Assembly (NCBI GenBank): GCA_009711805.1
Contig: VEMX01000030.1
Coordinates: 1-37,642, forward strand
Reading direction: 5' to 3'
Source of the DNA: Balneolaceae bacterium
GTDB taxonomy: Bacteria > Bacteroidota > Rhodothermia > Balneolales > Balneolaceae
DNA: 37,642 bases
The notes beneath the pieces are model-generated. The model had not been told where the DNA came from. It made no database searches and worked only from the letters and a program-made list of their open reading frames with translations. A program made the position numbers and the translations under genes. Below, one piece after another: positions 16,072 to 24,851 of this stretch. The number at the start of each line of letters is the position of its first letter. Position 1 is the first letter of the stretch.

Positions 16072-17044
16072 TTTCCCTTTTCTCAATTTGTTCCTGAATC
16101 CATTTGTAAGTCTGTTCAACACCATTACGTAAAGGTTTACTTGGTGCCCAGTCTAATTTTTTCTTGATCAGTGCATTATCAGAATTACGCCCAGCTACCC
16201 CAGTTGGGCCTTCTATATTTTTTATAGAAAGTTCTTTACCTGAAATATCAATAACCATTTTGGTGAAGTTCTGAATAGATATCATTTCGTCAGAACCTAT
16301 GTTAACTGGTCCTGAAAAACCTGACTCCATCAAACGGCGAACTCCTTCCACACATTCATCAACGATCAGAAAAGAACGAGTTTGTTCCCCGGTTCCCCAA
16401 ACTTCGATAGTACCACCATCTTCTGCTAGTGCTACTTTCCGACAAATTGCAGCAGGCGCTTTTTCACGCCCACCATCCCACGTCCCCTGTGGACCAAAGA
16501 TATTATGAAACCGAGCTATTTTTACTTCGATTCCATGATTTCTCTGATAAGTAAGATATAAGCGCTCACTGAAAAGTTTTTCCCACCCATATTCACTGTC
16601 TGGGTCAGCAGGATATGCACTGTCTTCTGAGCATTTTGGATTATCTGGATCCATTTGGTTGTATTCAGGATACATACAAGCCGAAGAAGAATAGAAGATC
16701 TTCGGAATACCTTTTTGCTTTGCTTCTTCCAACACATGCAAATTACATAAGGCACTATTGTGCATGATATCTGAGTCGTTGTCACCCGTAAAAACAAAAC
16801 CAGCTCCTCCCATATCAGCAGCAAGTTGATATACCTCATCCAAATCTTCCGTTACAACATTCTTAACGACCTCTGGATCTCTAAGATCACCAATAATAAA
16901 TTCATCAGCATCCATATTGCCAAACTCATTTTCTTTAAGATCGACACCTCTAACCCAATAACCTTCATCTTTTAATCTCTTTACCAAATGCCCCCCAATG
17001 AAACCACCGGCACCACATACTAATGTTTTATTCTTAATATCCAT
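16052..17044 (-). CDS. GDP-mannose 3,5-epimerase-like enzyme
   Basis: A 330-residue extended SDR closely resembling plant GME, which turns GDP-D-mannose into GDP-L-galactose. GAGGFIGG (11-18) binds NAD. The GME signatures are ADMGGAGF (76-83), YSSSACMYPE (118-127), YGWEK (152-156), NIFGPQGTWDGGREKAPAA (181-199), QTRSFLIVDECVEGV and NIGSDEM. The catalytic residues of the Arabidopsis enzyme, Cys145, Tyr174, Lys178 and Lys217, align at equal spacing with Cys123, Tyr152, Lys156 and Lys195. Bacterial homologues exist but are poorly studied. No GDP-mannose-forming genes are in the window, so its substrate must come from elsewhere. It overlaps the cupin gene and starts 22 bp after a sulfotransferase gene. 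Confidence 0.85.
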   Translation of the reverse strand: MDIKNKTLVCGAGGFIGGHLVKRLKDEGYWVRGVDLKENEFGNMDADEFIIGDLRDPEVVKNVVTEDLDEVYQLAADMGGAGFVFTGDNDSDIMHNSALCNLHVLEEAKQKGIPKIFYSSSACMYPEYNQMDPDNPKCSEDSAYPADPDSEYGWEKLFSERLYLTYQRNHGIEVKIARFHNIFGPQGTWDGGREKAPAAICRKVALAEDGGTIEVWGTGEQTRSFLIVDECVEGVRRLMESGFSGPVNIGSDEMISIQNFTKMVIDISGKELSIKNIEGPTGVAGRNSDNALIKKKLDWAPSKPLRNGVEQTYKWIQEQIEKRESVSTKA

Positions 17045-17066
17045 TTTTCCTTATTTTATTATTAAT

Positions 17067-17972
17067 TTACCAGTTATAATCAGATTCATAATTCAGTTCA
17101 ATCAACAACTTACCAATTTCTTTTTTAAATTTTTCTTTGAGTTCATTTGTAAAATGATTTTTCCAGTCTCCTGAAGAACCTTTTCTGTAAAAACTGGAAC
17201 TATTTTCTTCTCCCCTTTCACGCCCACCCGTTTTGGCCTTAAAGCTATTACTCTCTATAATCTCCTTCAATAATTGATTGTCGTCCGGTAAATCATAATG
17301 AGCTACAACTTTCTTCATTATTTCAAATGTCTGGTTCTTCAAGTCTTCATATCGGATAAATAGACTATGGGTATTATTTTCCTCCTCAAACCAGCTATAT
17401 ATCCATTTTTTAAAACCGGGTAATAAAGTTCTGGAAAAATGTTCCAAACCTTCCTGTATACTTAAATCTTTGTAGTCTGAATGTTCCGGATGATGCCAAG
17501 TATTTTTAACGTAAAAAGTATGACTGACTGCAACATCACGCAAATCCCTAAAAATAATTATATATGGTAAATTTAATTCTTGCAATATCAGTTTATTATT
17601 TAATGAACCGTAGCAATGTAATTTTAATACGGTTAGAGTTTCAGATAGCTCACGAAACCATTCTTTTCTGATCTCAAGAAAATGCGTACCCCTATTCTTG
17701 TACTCAAATTTTATTACTTCAGGTAACATGTTCTTAGTATACCCGGGATAACTGGCAAGCATATTTTCTAACCACGTAGTACCACTTTTAGGAAGCCCGG
17801 CAACAAAGAGAATATGGTTAGAATAGGCGTCTCCATGTATTTGATATTCCTTTTTTGCTATACGAAGCTTTTCAGCATACCTCAGAAAAGAAACTGCATA
17901 CTTACAAGGCCCTGTAATAGGGTTTGGTACAATTTTATTTCCAAAATTTTCAACTCTTTTATAATTGATCAT
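17067..17972 (-). CDS. Sulfotransferase (Sulfotransfer_1 family)
   Basis: Transfers sulfate from PAPS to a hydroxyl group, here most likely on the polysaccharide. It has 301 residues. The 5'-phosphosulfate loop VAGLPKSGTTWLENML lies at 57-72 and the 3'-phosphate motif IIFRDLRDVAVSHTFYV at about 138-154. The C-terminal RKGSSGDWKNHFT block (263-275) is the classic cytosolic-type sulfotransferase signature, showing a complete PAPS site. No signal peptide or transmembrane segment is seen, so it would act in the cytosol on lipid-linked sugar. It lies 8 bp downstream of a glycosyltransferase gene and 22 bp upstream of the GME-like gene. PAPS-forming genes are not in the window. Confidence 0.88.
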   Translation of the reverse strand: MINYKRVENFGNKIVPNPITGPCKYAVSFLRYAEKLRIAKKEYQIHGDAYSNHILFVAGLPKSGTTWLENMLASYPGYTKNMLPEVIKFEYKNRGTHFLEIRKEWFRELSETLTVLKLHCYGSLNNKLILQELNLPYIIIFRDLRDVAVSHTFYVKNTWHHPEHSDYKDLSIQEGLEHFSRTLLPGFKKWIYSWFEEENNTHSLFIRYEDLKNQTFEIMKKVVAHYDLPDDNQLLKEIIESNSFKAKTGGRERGEENSSSFYRKGSSGDWKNHFTNELKEKFKKEIGKLLIELNYESDYNW

Positions 17973-17980
17973 CTATACGC

Positions 17981-19117
17981 TCAGGCTAGTTTAAGAACTT
18001 GCTTCATATTACTCCTCGCGGCCCCAACAGTGTGATATTTGCACAACTGTGAAAATGAATGATGTACCAATTGTTTTCTCCTTTTAGGATTATTGTACAG
18101 CATTGTTAATGAAACTACCAATTCTTCGGCTGTTTCAAAAACCAACCAATCTGTATTATGTTGAAAAACAGTTCCCTCTGCAGCATTTTTATGAATTAAT
18201 ATCGGCCGGCGATACCGAACAGCTTCCAATGTTTTCAACTTAAATCCTCCCCCCATTTTTTCCGGAATAATAACAGCAAAAGCAGATTTATACCAAGGCT
18301 CTAAATCTTCGACTTCTCCAACTATATTGATATATGCTTTCCCCATACAGGATTGCTTCATTTCACCTGTTATACCTCTTCCAATTAAATTTAAAGTTAT
18401 AGAAGAATTGTATTTATGTATTTCAGGCATCACTGTATTTACCAACCACAGAGCATTTTGCTCTTTCGCTTTGTACCTATAACTACCTACTAATACTAGA
18501 TTATTACCCACATTTCTATTTAAAGAATCTTCGGACCCTGTCTTTACAAAAGGATATATCAGAAACGATGCTTTTGTTTTTTTTATAATACTATAAAACT
18601 TCTGTTCCTGAGAATTAATACTTATTACTGCATCCGAAATAAAGGCACATACCACTTCCCAAATAAAAATTGGAATTACCTCTACTAGAGCACCAATCTT
18701 GAGAAAAATATTACCATACTTTAAATACGACCATTTAGCTTTAAACTCAAGGTTATGAGATACCAAAACTATCCGGCTTTCGGGTAACCTCCTTTTCAGA
18801 GGAATAATGAGCCACCATAGCTGCATATGATCAAGAATAATATGACTGTATTGCTTGTCAACTGTCTTTTCCCTAATCGTTGTCAAAAACTGTTTCCTTA
18901 CCGAAAGGCTTGGTATCCACATTGATGGGATTAGTAATAGTGCACTTAAAATACGTAATAAAAAAAAATTTCCTGTACTGAATATTTTAAAAGGCAATAA
19001 ACATATCTCTCTATCTACACCGTCAACAACTAAAGATTCATATATATTCTCTGCATATATGGATCTTCCGTTCTCTATCGGCATTTTCTTTGTAACAAAA
19101 AGAACAGATTTATTCAT
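17981..19117 (-). CDS. Glycosyltransferase, GT4-like
   Basis: A 378-residue GT-B protein. It opens MNKSVLFVTKKMPIENGRSIYAENIYESL, then has ILDHMQLWW and VLVSHNLEFKAKWSYL (a 'sHN.E' motif common in sugar transferases that respond to His-Asn). The C-terminal donor domain shows LVLVGSYRYKAKEQNALWLV, IGRGITGEM, and PEKMGGGFKLKTLEAVRYRRPILIHKNAAEG, the last being the E..A..G.P region that contacts the nucleotide sugar. The 'GG.K.K.LEA' form is typical of GT4 members from polysaccharide loci. The donor and linkage cannot be told. It follows the Wzy-like gene by 64 bp and precedes the sulfotransferase by 8 bp. Confidence 0.78.
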   Translation of the reverse strand: MNKSVLFVTKKMPIENGRSIYAENIYESLVVDGVDREICLLPFKIFSTGNFFLLRILSALLLIPSMWIPSLSVRKQFLTTIREKTVDKQYSHIILDHMQLWWLIIPLKRRLPESRIVLVSHNLEFKAKWSYLKYGNIFLKIGALVEVIPIFIWEVVCAFISDAVISINSQEQKFYSIIKKTKASFLIYPFVKTGSEDSLNRNVGNNLVLVGSYRYKAKEQNALWLVNTVMPEIHKYNSSITLNLIGRGITGEMKQSCMGKAYINIVGEVEDLEPWYKSAFAVIIPEKMGGGFKLKTLEAVRYRRPILIHKNAAEGTVFQHNTDWLVFETAEELVVSLTMLYNNPKRRKQLVHHSFSQLCKYHTVGAARSNMKQVLKLA

Positions 19118-19181
19118 ATTTATCGATCAAAAAAAGTTATCAAGAAACGATGGTTACAAAATATAAGCTATGATACTAATT

Positions 19182-20465
19182 CTACCAGTGCTTGTTGTAA
19201 GAAATGGGTGAAGATTTTTCCGGAAAAATATTCGAATAAACTCTAAATAAGATAAATAAATAACCCCAATAATTTATAGTTAGAAAGGCTCCCATTGATA
19301 TAGAAATAAGTAAATAGTGAACAATTAAATAGAACTTAAGTGATCGCTTACTATTCGGCTTTAAAAATCTTACTACCAAAAAGAAATGACCGATAAAACC
19401 GAACAAGCCCATGTAAGCTAGAGGTGCTAGCAATGCAAAAACCAAATATCCTCGATCAAGGCCTTCTAAACTAAGCAATAAATATTTTTTTTGGTATAAA
19501 TAAGCCAAATATTCTGTATTTCCCATACCAGCTCCAAAAAATGGATGATTAAGTAATACTTCTTTCACCACAAACCAAGGCCTAACAACACGAGCATAGG
19601 TGCTCGCATCAGTTCCACTAATAATTTTAACTGCCCTTGGCCCCAAAACATTTAGGTAGGCTATACTGCTTAGTACAATCAATATGATCAATATTAAACC
19701 TATAGCAAAATAATTAAGATGTGTTTTTTTGAACTTGTTTTCAGCAAGAAAGAAAAGAAATCCTAATCCAATTATACCAAGGATAATTGGAGAACGAATA
19801 ATTACCAGAGTAACAAAACAAAGGAGAAAAAATCTTTTAAAATCTTTTTCGTGACTTAGGTAAAGCCAGGATGGCATAACTACAAAAAGTAATTTAGCAG
19901 CATGAGAAGGTTCTGTAGTTAGAGGGTATGGTCGGTGAAGTGTGGTACCAAAGAAAAAATTCCGATCATTCTCTAACACATTCATAACCTGCTTCCCCAT
20001 AATTTGCATATTTAGATCATGTATTATAGGAAATAAATCAAGGAAACAGAGAAAAATTATAAAATAGGTTAGCTTTTTGTAAAACTGTACTAGGTCCTCA
20101 TTCCTCCAATAAATAAGCTCTTGGTAGAAAACTAAAGCAAAAAAGACCGATACCTCAAAAAGTATAAAGGATTTAGCCACCTCAATTAAGTTATACCCTA
20201 CAGTTATATATCCCAGGCCAAATAGCAGCAGGTTCAGCATAGTAAAACCCAGAAAATAAATCAGTATGTTTTTCCGTATGCGGAATCCCTGACTTACTAA
20301 TAACCCAAGCCCACCAATCAGGCTAATAATATTGGGTATAAATATTCCGCTTGGTAGATTAAGGTGATACCTTGAATAAATCCCCATTATAAATAGAAAA
20401 ACAAAAACCTTACTATAGAATTGAGGCTTTTTAAAAAACAACTCGTTCTTAGGCTGAAATTGCAA
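19182..20465 (-). CDS. O-antigen polymerase/ligase-like membrane protein (Wzy-like)
   Basis: A 427-residue polytopic membrane protein with about eleven hydrophobic segments. A long periplasmic-type loop in the second half holds GPRAVKIISGTDASTYARVVRPW and HPFFGAGMGNTEYLAYLYQ, the 'R...W......P..G.G.G' pattern of the Wzy_C/O-antigen ligase family. In this context it is the best candidate for the polymerase that joins lipid-linked repeat units on the outer face of the cytoplasmic membrane; a WaaL-type ligase or protein O-oligosaccharyltransferase cannot be separated from it by sequence alone. It lies 17 bp after the preceding glycosyltransferase gene. Composition is AT-rich, common for such genes. 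Confidence 0.82.
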   Translation of the reverse strand: MQFQPKNELFFKKPQFYSKVFVFLFIMGIYSRYHLNLPSGIFIPNIISLIGGLGLLVSQGFRIRKNILIYFLGFTMLNLLLFGLGYITVGYNLIEVAKSFILFEVSVFFALVFYQELIYWRNEDLVQFYKKLTYFIIFLCFLDLFPIIHDLNMQIMGKQVMNVLENDRNFFFGTTLHRPYPLTTEPSHAAKLLFVVMPSWLYLSHEKDFKRFFLLCFVTLVIIRSPIILGIIGLGFLFFLAENKFKKTHLNYFAIGLILIILIVLSSIAYLNVLGPRAVKIISGTDASTYARVVRPWFVVKEVLLNHPFFGAGMGNTEYLAYLYQKKYLLLSLEGLDRGYLVFALLAPLAYMGLFGFIGHFFLVVRFLKPNSKRSLKFYLIVHYLLISISMGAFLTINYWGYLFILFRVYSNIFPEKSSPISYNKHW

Positions 20466-20482
20466 TACGTCGGCTTGTTAGA

Positions 20483-21676
20483 TTAATTTTCCAATAAAGT
20501 ACTGGCAAAGTTTTGCGGTGTTCTTTCCCTGAGAAATTCCTCATGGTGCACAGTGTAATCCTTGTTTGATTCCTGGATCTTAATAATCGAATCCATAATT
20601 GAATTCACAGAAGTTGAAATTGCTGTTTCACCCAGCTGATATTCTTCAGTTAGGGTCCCCATTAATCCCTTTTTTGATACAATCAATGGTTTACCAAATC
20701 TAACCGAATGACTTAAAACACCACTTGAAGAATAGAAATCCAGGTAGATTGCCAGTACTACACTTGCCTCTGTATACAGCCGCTCTTTTTCTTCTTCCGT
20801 TACAAACCGATTTTTAAAAATGATGTTAAAATTGTCGTTTTCAGTTTCACTTAACTCAATCTTTCTTTTCAATGCATTAAGATAATATTTATTAACACAT
20901 TTTCCATAAATCAGTAATTCAATTTTTCTTTCTCTCACAGTTGTTGCCCGTTTTGCGGCTTCAATAATATTGAGCAAATTTTTTCTGTAATTTACTACGC
21001 CAAAGGCTAATAATTTTATCACTTCATTTTCTCCTGAATTATCCTGCTCTCCCATATTCTTAACTGAGGATTCGGGAATCGGTTCCCTAAGCACTTTAAA
21101 TACCTCTTTTTGATCTGAAAATACCCGGCTTAAATAATCTACTGTATACTTGTCATCCAATATAAATATCGCCTCAATGTTTTTATTACGAATCATCCAA
21201 AAGTTCAGAATTATTTTCTTTCCCTTCTTTACTACTTTTTTAACCGTCTCACTCAAGGTAGTTCCCAAAAAGGGGATTCTGGGATATGGATTAAAAAGAA
21301 TTCCTGATACCTTTAAGTTAAGTCGTTTAAATTTTTTTGATCCAATAATATACTGGTAGCGATCAAGAATCATAAACAAAATTTCTGTAATATTCTTCTC
21401 AGAGGCTAGCCGCTCAAGATACCTTAATTCATGTTTACTTCGTTTAAGAGGACTGGCTTCTGCAGCTATTTTCTGGTATGTGTCTGATGGGATAAATTCT
21501 ATGTTCACTAATATATTTTCAATCCTATCAACCAACTTGCGATATATTTCCCGGGTTATTACAAAAAGGTAATTTTGTATCTCATGCTTTTTGTTTTGCT
21601 GAATCCATCTTATCAGATGTTCCAGATGTTCGGCATGGTGCCCTTCATAATCGCTGTCATAAATTACTTTTAGCAT
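20483..21676 (-). CDS. Glycosyltransferase, GT4-like
   Basis: A 397-residue protein with a divergent GT-B layout. The N-terminal domain begins LKVIYDSDYEGHHAEHLEHLIRW. The C-terminal domain contains LLAFGVVNYRKNLLNIIEAA, LLIYGKCVNKYYLNAL, ASVVLAIYLDFYSSSGVLSHSVRFGKPLIVSKKG and LTEEYQLGETA, matching the donor-binding half of family 4 (a 'S.G.l..a...GkPli' loop). A Lys-rich segment KKVVKKGKKIILNFW in the middle may contact the membrane. Donor and acceptor are unknown. It sits 12 bp after the next glycosyltransferase gene, so the two are clearly in one transcript. Confidence 0.78.
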   Translation of the reverse strand: MLKVIYDSDYEGHHAEHLEHLIRWIQQNKKHEIQNYLFVITREIYRKLVDRIENILVNIEFIPSDTYQKIAAEASPLKRSKHELRYLERLASEKNITEILFMILDRYQYIIGSKKFKRLNLKVSGILFNPYPRIPFLGTTLSETVKKVVKKGKKIILNFWMIRNKNIEAIFILDDKYTVDYLSRVFSDQKEVFKVLREPIPESSVKNMGEQDNSGENEVIKLLAFGVVNYRKNLLNIIEAAKRATTVRERKIELLIYGKCVNKYYLNALKRKIELSETENDNFNIIFKNRFVTEEEKERLYTEASVVLAIYLDFYSSSGVLSHSVRFGKPLIVSKKGLMGTLTEEYQLGETAISTSVNSIMDSIIKIQESNKDYTVHHEEFLRERTPQNFASTLLEN

Positions 21677-21688
21677 AGTTCAAAAATC

Positions 21689-22960
21689 CTAATTTTCAGG
21701 AGAAAATACTATTGATTTATATTTATTTAAATATTCTCGAGAAACGTCTTTTATATCAAATTTACTGACTGATTTTTCACATGCATTCTCCCTCAGTCCA
21801 GTTCCTTCGTTCTGCAAAACCCAACGGATACCATCTGCCAACTGCTGAGATGAATACGGCTCTGCCAGATATCCATTTTTCTTATGGTCAATGATATCCT
21901 TTAAGCCTGTAGCATTGAAGGCAACAACAGGGGTTCCACAAGCTAATGACTCACTGGCCATCTGCCCAAAAGCTTCCATTCTTGACGGAACTACACTAAG
22001 ATTTGCGGCAGAAAAAATCAGTGATAGGGTGATGTTATCTTGTATAGTGCCCATATACCGGAAATGTACCCCATCATCATACTCTTCCATTTTTGTATCA
22101 TTCCCGACCACTACAAATAAGAGGTTACTCAAATCCTCGTACTCTTTCTTTAAGCATTGAATAGCCTCGTTTAATTTTTCATAGCCTTTAATGGGATTAC
22201 TGGTTGCATCCATAGCCCCAAACAAAATGATTTTTTTATTATCAGGTAATCCCAAAATGTCACGGGCATTATCTGGTTTATGGGACCTAAAAACAGACAG
22301 GTCAAGCCCATTATGAATTACTGAAACGGAGCCATCTTTAAATAATTCACTTTTCTTGAAGCATTCCGCCATCCATTGACTGGGTACTACAAAATTAAGC
22401 CTGTTTGCATGATCCTGCCACGCTTTCTTTTTTGCCCGCCAAACCAATTTATCGACATCCAGACCTTGATAATCTTCCGGACGGTTCTTTGAATAATAGC
22501 CCTCCAAGTATCGCCCTGGATTTCTTTCATCATCATAATGTTCGCTACCGCAAAATGCCCACATGTCATGCAATGTCCAGATAACCGGCTTTTCAATTTT
22601 TATAATTTCAGAGATTGAAATCATTTCTGAATTGATCCAGTGTAAATGTACTATATCAATATCAGAACGGTTTATTTTTCTATGTAAACCAGACGGTAAC
22701 AGATTAGCAGAATGATAGACAGAATTAGTAGACTGCTGAAATCTTTGCAGGTATTTGTTAAACAAAGGACGAAGGTGGCTGTACAGTTTACCCAACTTGT
22801 GATTGCCATATATAGCCTTAACAGTGGGGTCTTTTGATAATTTATACTGCACCCACATCCTGGAATCAATATCCAGATTTCGTAACCCACAATGGATTCT
22901 ATAGGCGGCTCTTGCAGCTCCTCCCGAAATATCATATGCTGAAAGGTGGAGAACCTTCAT
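21689..22960 (-). CDS. Glycosyltransferase family 4
   Basis: A 423-residue GT-B enzyme. It opens MKVLHLSAYDISGGAARAAYRIH, the GGAARAA start seen in many GT4 members from capsule loci. DIDIVHLHWINSEMISI and VIWTLHDMWAFCGSEHY form the N-terminal acceptor side. The C-terminal domain has SVIHNGLDLSVFR, ILFGAMDATSNPIKGYEKL, VPSRMEAFGQMASESLACGTPVVAF and GLKDIIDHKKNGYLAEPY, the complete E-x7-E donor motif. Transfer of a hexose or amino sugar from a nucleotide donor is expected. The upstream gap to the sulfotransferase gene is 65 bp. Confidence 0.88.
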   Translation of the reverse strand: MKVLHLSAYDISGGAARAAYRIHCGLRNLDIDSRMWVQYKLSKDPTVKAIYGNHKLGKLYSHLRPLFNKYLQRFQQSTNSVYHSANLLPSGLHRKINRSDIDIVHLHWINSEMISISEIIKIEKPVIWTLHDMWAFCGSEHYDDERNPGRYLEGYYSKNRPEDYQGLDVDKLVWRAKKKAWQDHANRLNFVVPSQWMAECFKKSELFKDGSVSVIHNGLDLSVFRSHKPDNARDILGLPDNKKIILFGAMDATSNPIKGYEKLNEAIQCLKKEYEDLSNLLFVVVGNDTKMEEYDDGVHFRYMGTIQDNITLSLIFSAANLSVVPSRMEAFGQMASESLACGTPVVAFNATGLKDIIDHKKNGYLAEPYSSQQLADGIRWVLQNEGTGLRENACEKSVSKFDIKDVSREYLNKYKSIVFSPEN

Positions 22961-23025
22961 ATAATAATTTTATGTCTGAATGGATTGTTTAATGACATAC
23001 GGGTATACAAAAAGCTAAATTCAGA

Positions 23026-23922
23026 TTAAACATAATTAAACCTTACTAACATTGCTTCCAGCTTCTCATTAAGAAATGCTATGGTTTCCGGTTTCAGCTT
23101 GTTCCCGTAATCCCCTGGCTTACCTCTTCTACGGTGCTTAAATTTGTTTTCATCTTTTGGAGCCTTTTGATGTTGGGCACTAACTAGTTCATCAATAAGG
23201 ATATAATCAACATCCAATTCACAATAGGACAATATATCTATCAGCCATTGCCTGAAGTCATCAATCATATCCTCATACCGTGTTATGTGATAATGATCAT
23301 AAGGATCTAAAAGATACTTCTCGTACCTGAGGTAGTTTTCCAACAGTTTATCGCTTTCTCTTTTTACATACTTATCGATACCAAACTCCTGAGCATACGA
23401 GCGTTTGTCCAAAAAATTCTTTCGTTTACTGCTCTCCATTAACGGGATTTGATGACTATATGCCATCGAATAATAACCCGACACTAAAATATCTCTGGGG
23501 TCGCGCACAACTAATATTACTTTGCACTTCTCTATACCGGGAACCTCTGCAACCATACCACCAAATACACTATACAAATATCCCGATGATTTAAATATAT
23601 ACTGATAGTCTTTCAACTTTTCTTTAGCCAAATGATCCATAAAAGGAAATGAAGTATGAAAAGCATATTCATTAAGTCCAATATGGGTTAGCCCTGCCTC
23701 TGAAGAACATCGCACCAAAATTGATTTTATATACTGAGTTGCAGCTTTATTAAATGAAAAATGCATAATACTTCTATGTGTACAGTTTGTTTGATGCCGA
23801 CCTCTGATCAGTTGTCTGGTATTTTTATACCTGTACTGATGGCGCATACTCCTCAACTTTTCTTTTAGCCAGGGAAATCTGCCAAGGATTTTTTTTAAAT
23901 TGATGATATGCTTTTTCTTCAT
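23026..23922 (-). CDS. Sulfotransferase-domain protein
   Basis: A 298-residue protein with a divergent PAPS fold. HFSFNKAATQYIKSIL (54-69) stands at the place of the 5'-phosphosulfate loop, with Asn-Lys-Ala-Ala instead of the usual Lys-Ser-Gly-Thr. VILVVRDPRDILVSGYYSM is a clear 3'-phosphate site. RRGKPGDYGNKLKPE (from about 265) is the equivalent of the RKG..GDWKN motif. The loop change is seen in other bacterial carbohydrate sulfotransferases, so activity is plausible. Its first 4 bases overlap the stop of the preceding glycosyltransferase gene. With the enzyme at 17067 it gives two sulfation activities in one cluster. The basic N-terminus is not a convincing signal peptide. Confidence 0.78.
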   Translation of the reverse strand: MKKKHIINLKKILGRFPWLKEKLRSMRHQYRYKNTRQLIRGRHQTNCTHRSIMHFSFNKAATQYIKSILVRCSSEAGLTHIGLNEYAFHTSFPFMDHLAKEKLKDYQYIFKSSGYLYSVFGGMVAEVPGIEKCKVILVVRDPRDILVSGYYSMAYSHQIPLMESSKRKNFLDKRSYAQEFGIDKYVKRESDKLLENYLRYEKYLLDPYDHYHITRYEDMIDDFRQWLIDILSYCELDVDYILIDELVSAQHQKAPKDENKFKHRRRGKPGDYGNKLKPETIAFLNEKLEAMLVRFNYV

Positions 23923-24851
23923 GATTTACTGAAAACAGTTTTGAAGATCCTTAATGAAACCTTCTTCAATTTTCGGAAGGCCCTGATAGGAATGTTGGGA
24001 TGAAAATGATGAAGCTGACTATATTCATCAGCTTTTTTATGTGTTTTAATTTTAGGAGGATGTCTTAGAGGAAATTGCAATTCGGTTGTCGGAAGTTTAG
24101 CAGCGTGATCTTCATCGTCAATGGTATGTGTAGCATCGCTGCTAAACCCAATATTCGAAACCAGGTTCTCCTCTGGAATGATATTAATTCCATTATTCAA
24201 CCAGATACTGTAGGTCCATACATAAGCCCAACTGTCAATCTTACCATTGCTCACCTGTTCTAAAATATCAAACCAGTACTGTTGTTGTCTTTTTTTTTGA
24301 AATACTTTATTAACGAGATTTTTTTCTTTCGCCTGTTTCCAGTTTTTCATATCCCAGTCATACTTTTCCCACGCTCTTTCCCATGTCGCCCAACCCCAGC
24401 AATGCATGTATCGCGAAAAATAATAATCGTAATCCGTTCGGCGGTGGGGTTGAAAATTATTTCCAGTAATACTCATTATATCTTCATGATCCTTATACCG
24501 TTTCAACAACACATCACAAAATGTAAAAAAGGAATTACTAGGCAGGCAATCATCTTCCAATATAATCCCGCTATCTTCTTGTTCAAAAAACCAATCTATA
24601 GCAGTACTTACAGCCTGTCTGCATCCCAGATTCTCCTCTCTAAATAAAGTCTTCACATCACATTCCCAATCCACCTGCATGCAGATCTCCCTAGTCTTCT
24701 GACATTTGATGAAATCAGACAGATATCCTTTTCTAGGTCCATCTGCTGCAATGTATAACTTATAGGGCTGTACTTCCCTGATTCTGTTAAGAACCTCTTT
24801 TGTAGTATCCGGCCTATTAAAAACCAGAAATAAAATAGGTTGGCTGCTCAT
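23919..24851 (-). CDS. GT-A type glycosyltransferase, GT2/GT13-like
   Basis: A 310-residue GT-A fold protein. PILFLVFNRPDTTKEVLNRI opens the Rossmann-like domain, followed by LYIAADGPRKG. The metal/donor motif is EDSGIILEDDCLPSNSFFTF, an E-D-D version of DxD as in GNT-I-like (GT13) and related bacterial enzymes. The block MHCWGWATWERAWEKYDWDM is characteristic of this bacterial group, annotated usually only as 'nucleotide-diphospho-sugar transferase' or hemolytic-protein HlpA-like. Both ends overlap neighbours by 4 bases (FkbM gene upstream, sulfotransferase downstream), so it is translated in a coupled set. The donor sugar is not predictable. Confidence 0.8.
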   Translation of the reverse strand: MSSQPILFLVFNRPDTTKEVLNRIREVQPYKLYIAADGPRKGYLSDFIKCQKTREICMQVDWECDVKTLFREENLGCRQAVSTAIDWFFEQEDSGIILEDDCLPSNSFFTFCDVLLKRYKDHEDIMSITGNNFQPHRRTDYDYYFSRYMHCWGWATWERAWEKYDWDMKNWKQAKEKNLVNKVFQKKRQQQYWFDILEQVSNGKIDSWAYVWTYSIWLNNGINIIPEENLVSNIGFSSDATHTIDDEDHAAKLPTTELQFPLRHPPKIKTHKKADEYSQLHHFHPNIPIRAFRKLKKVSLRIFKTVFSKS

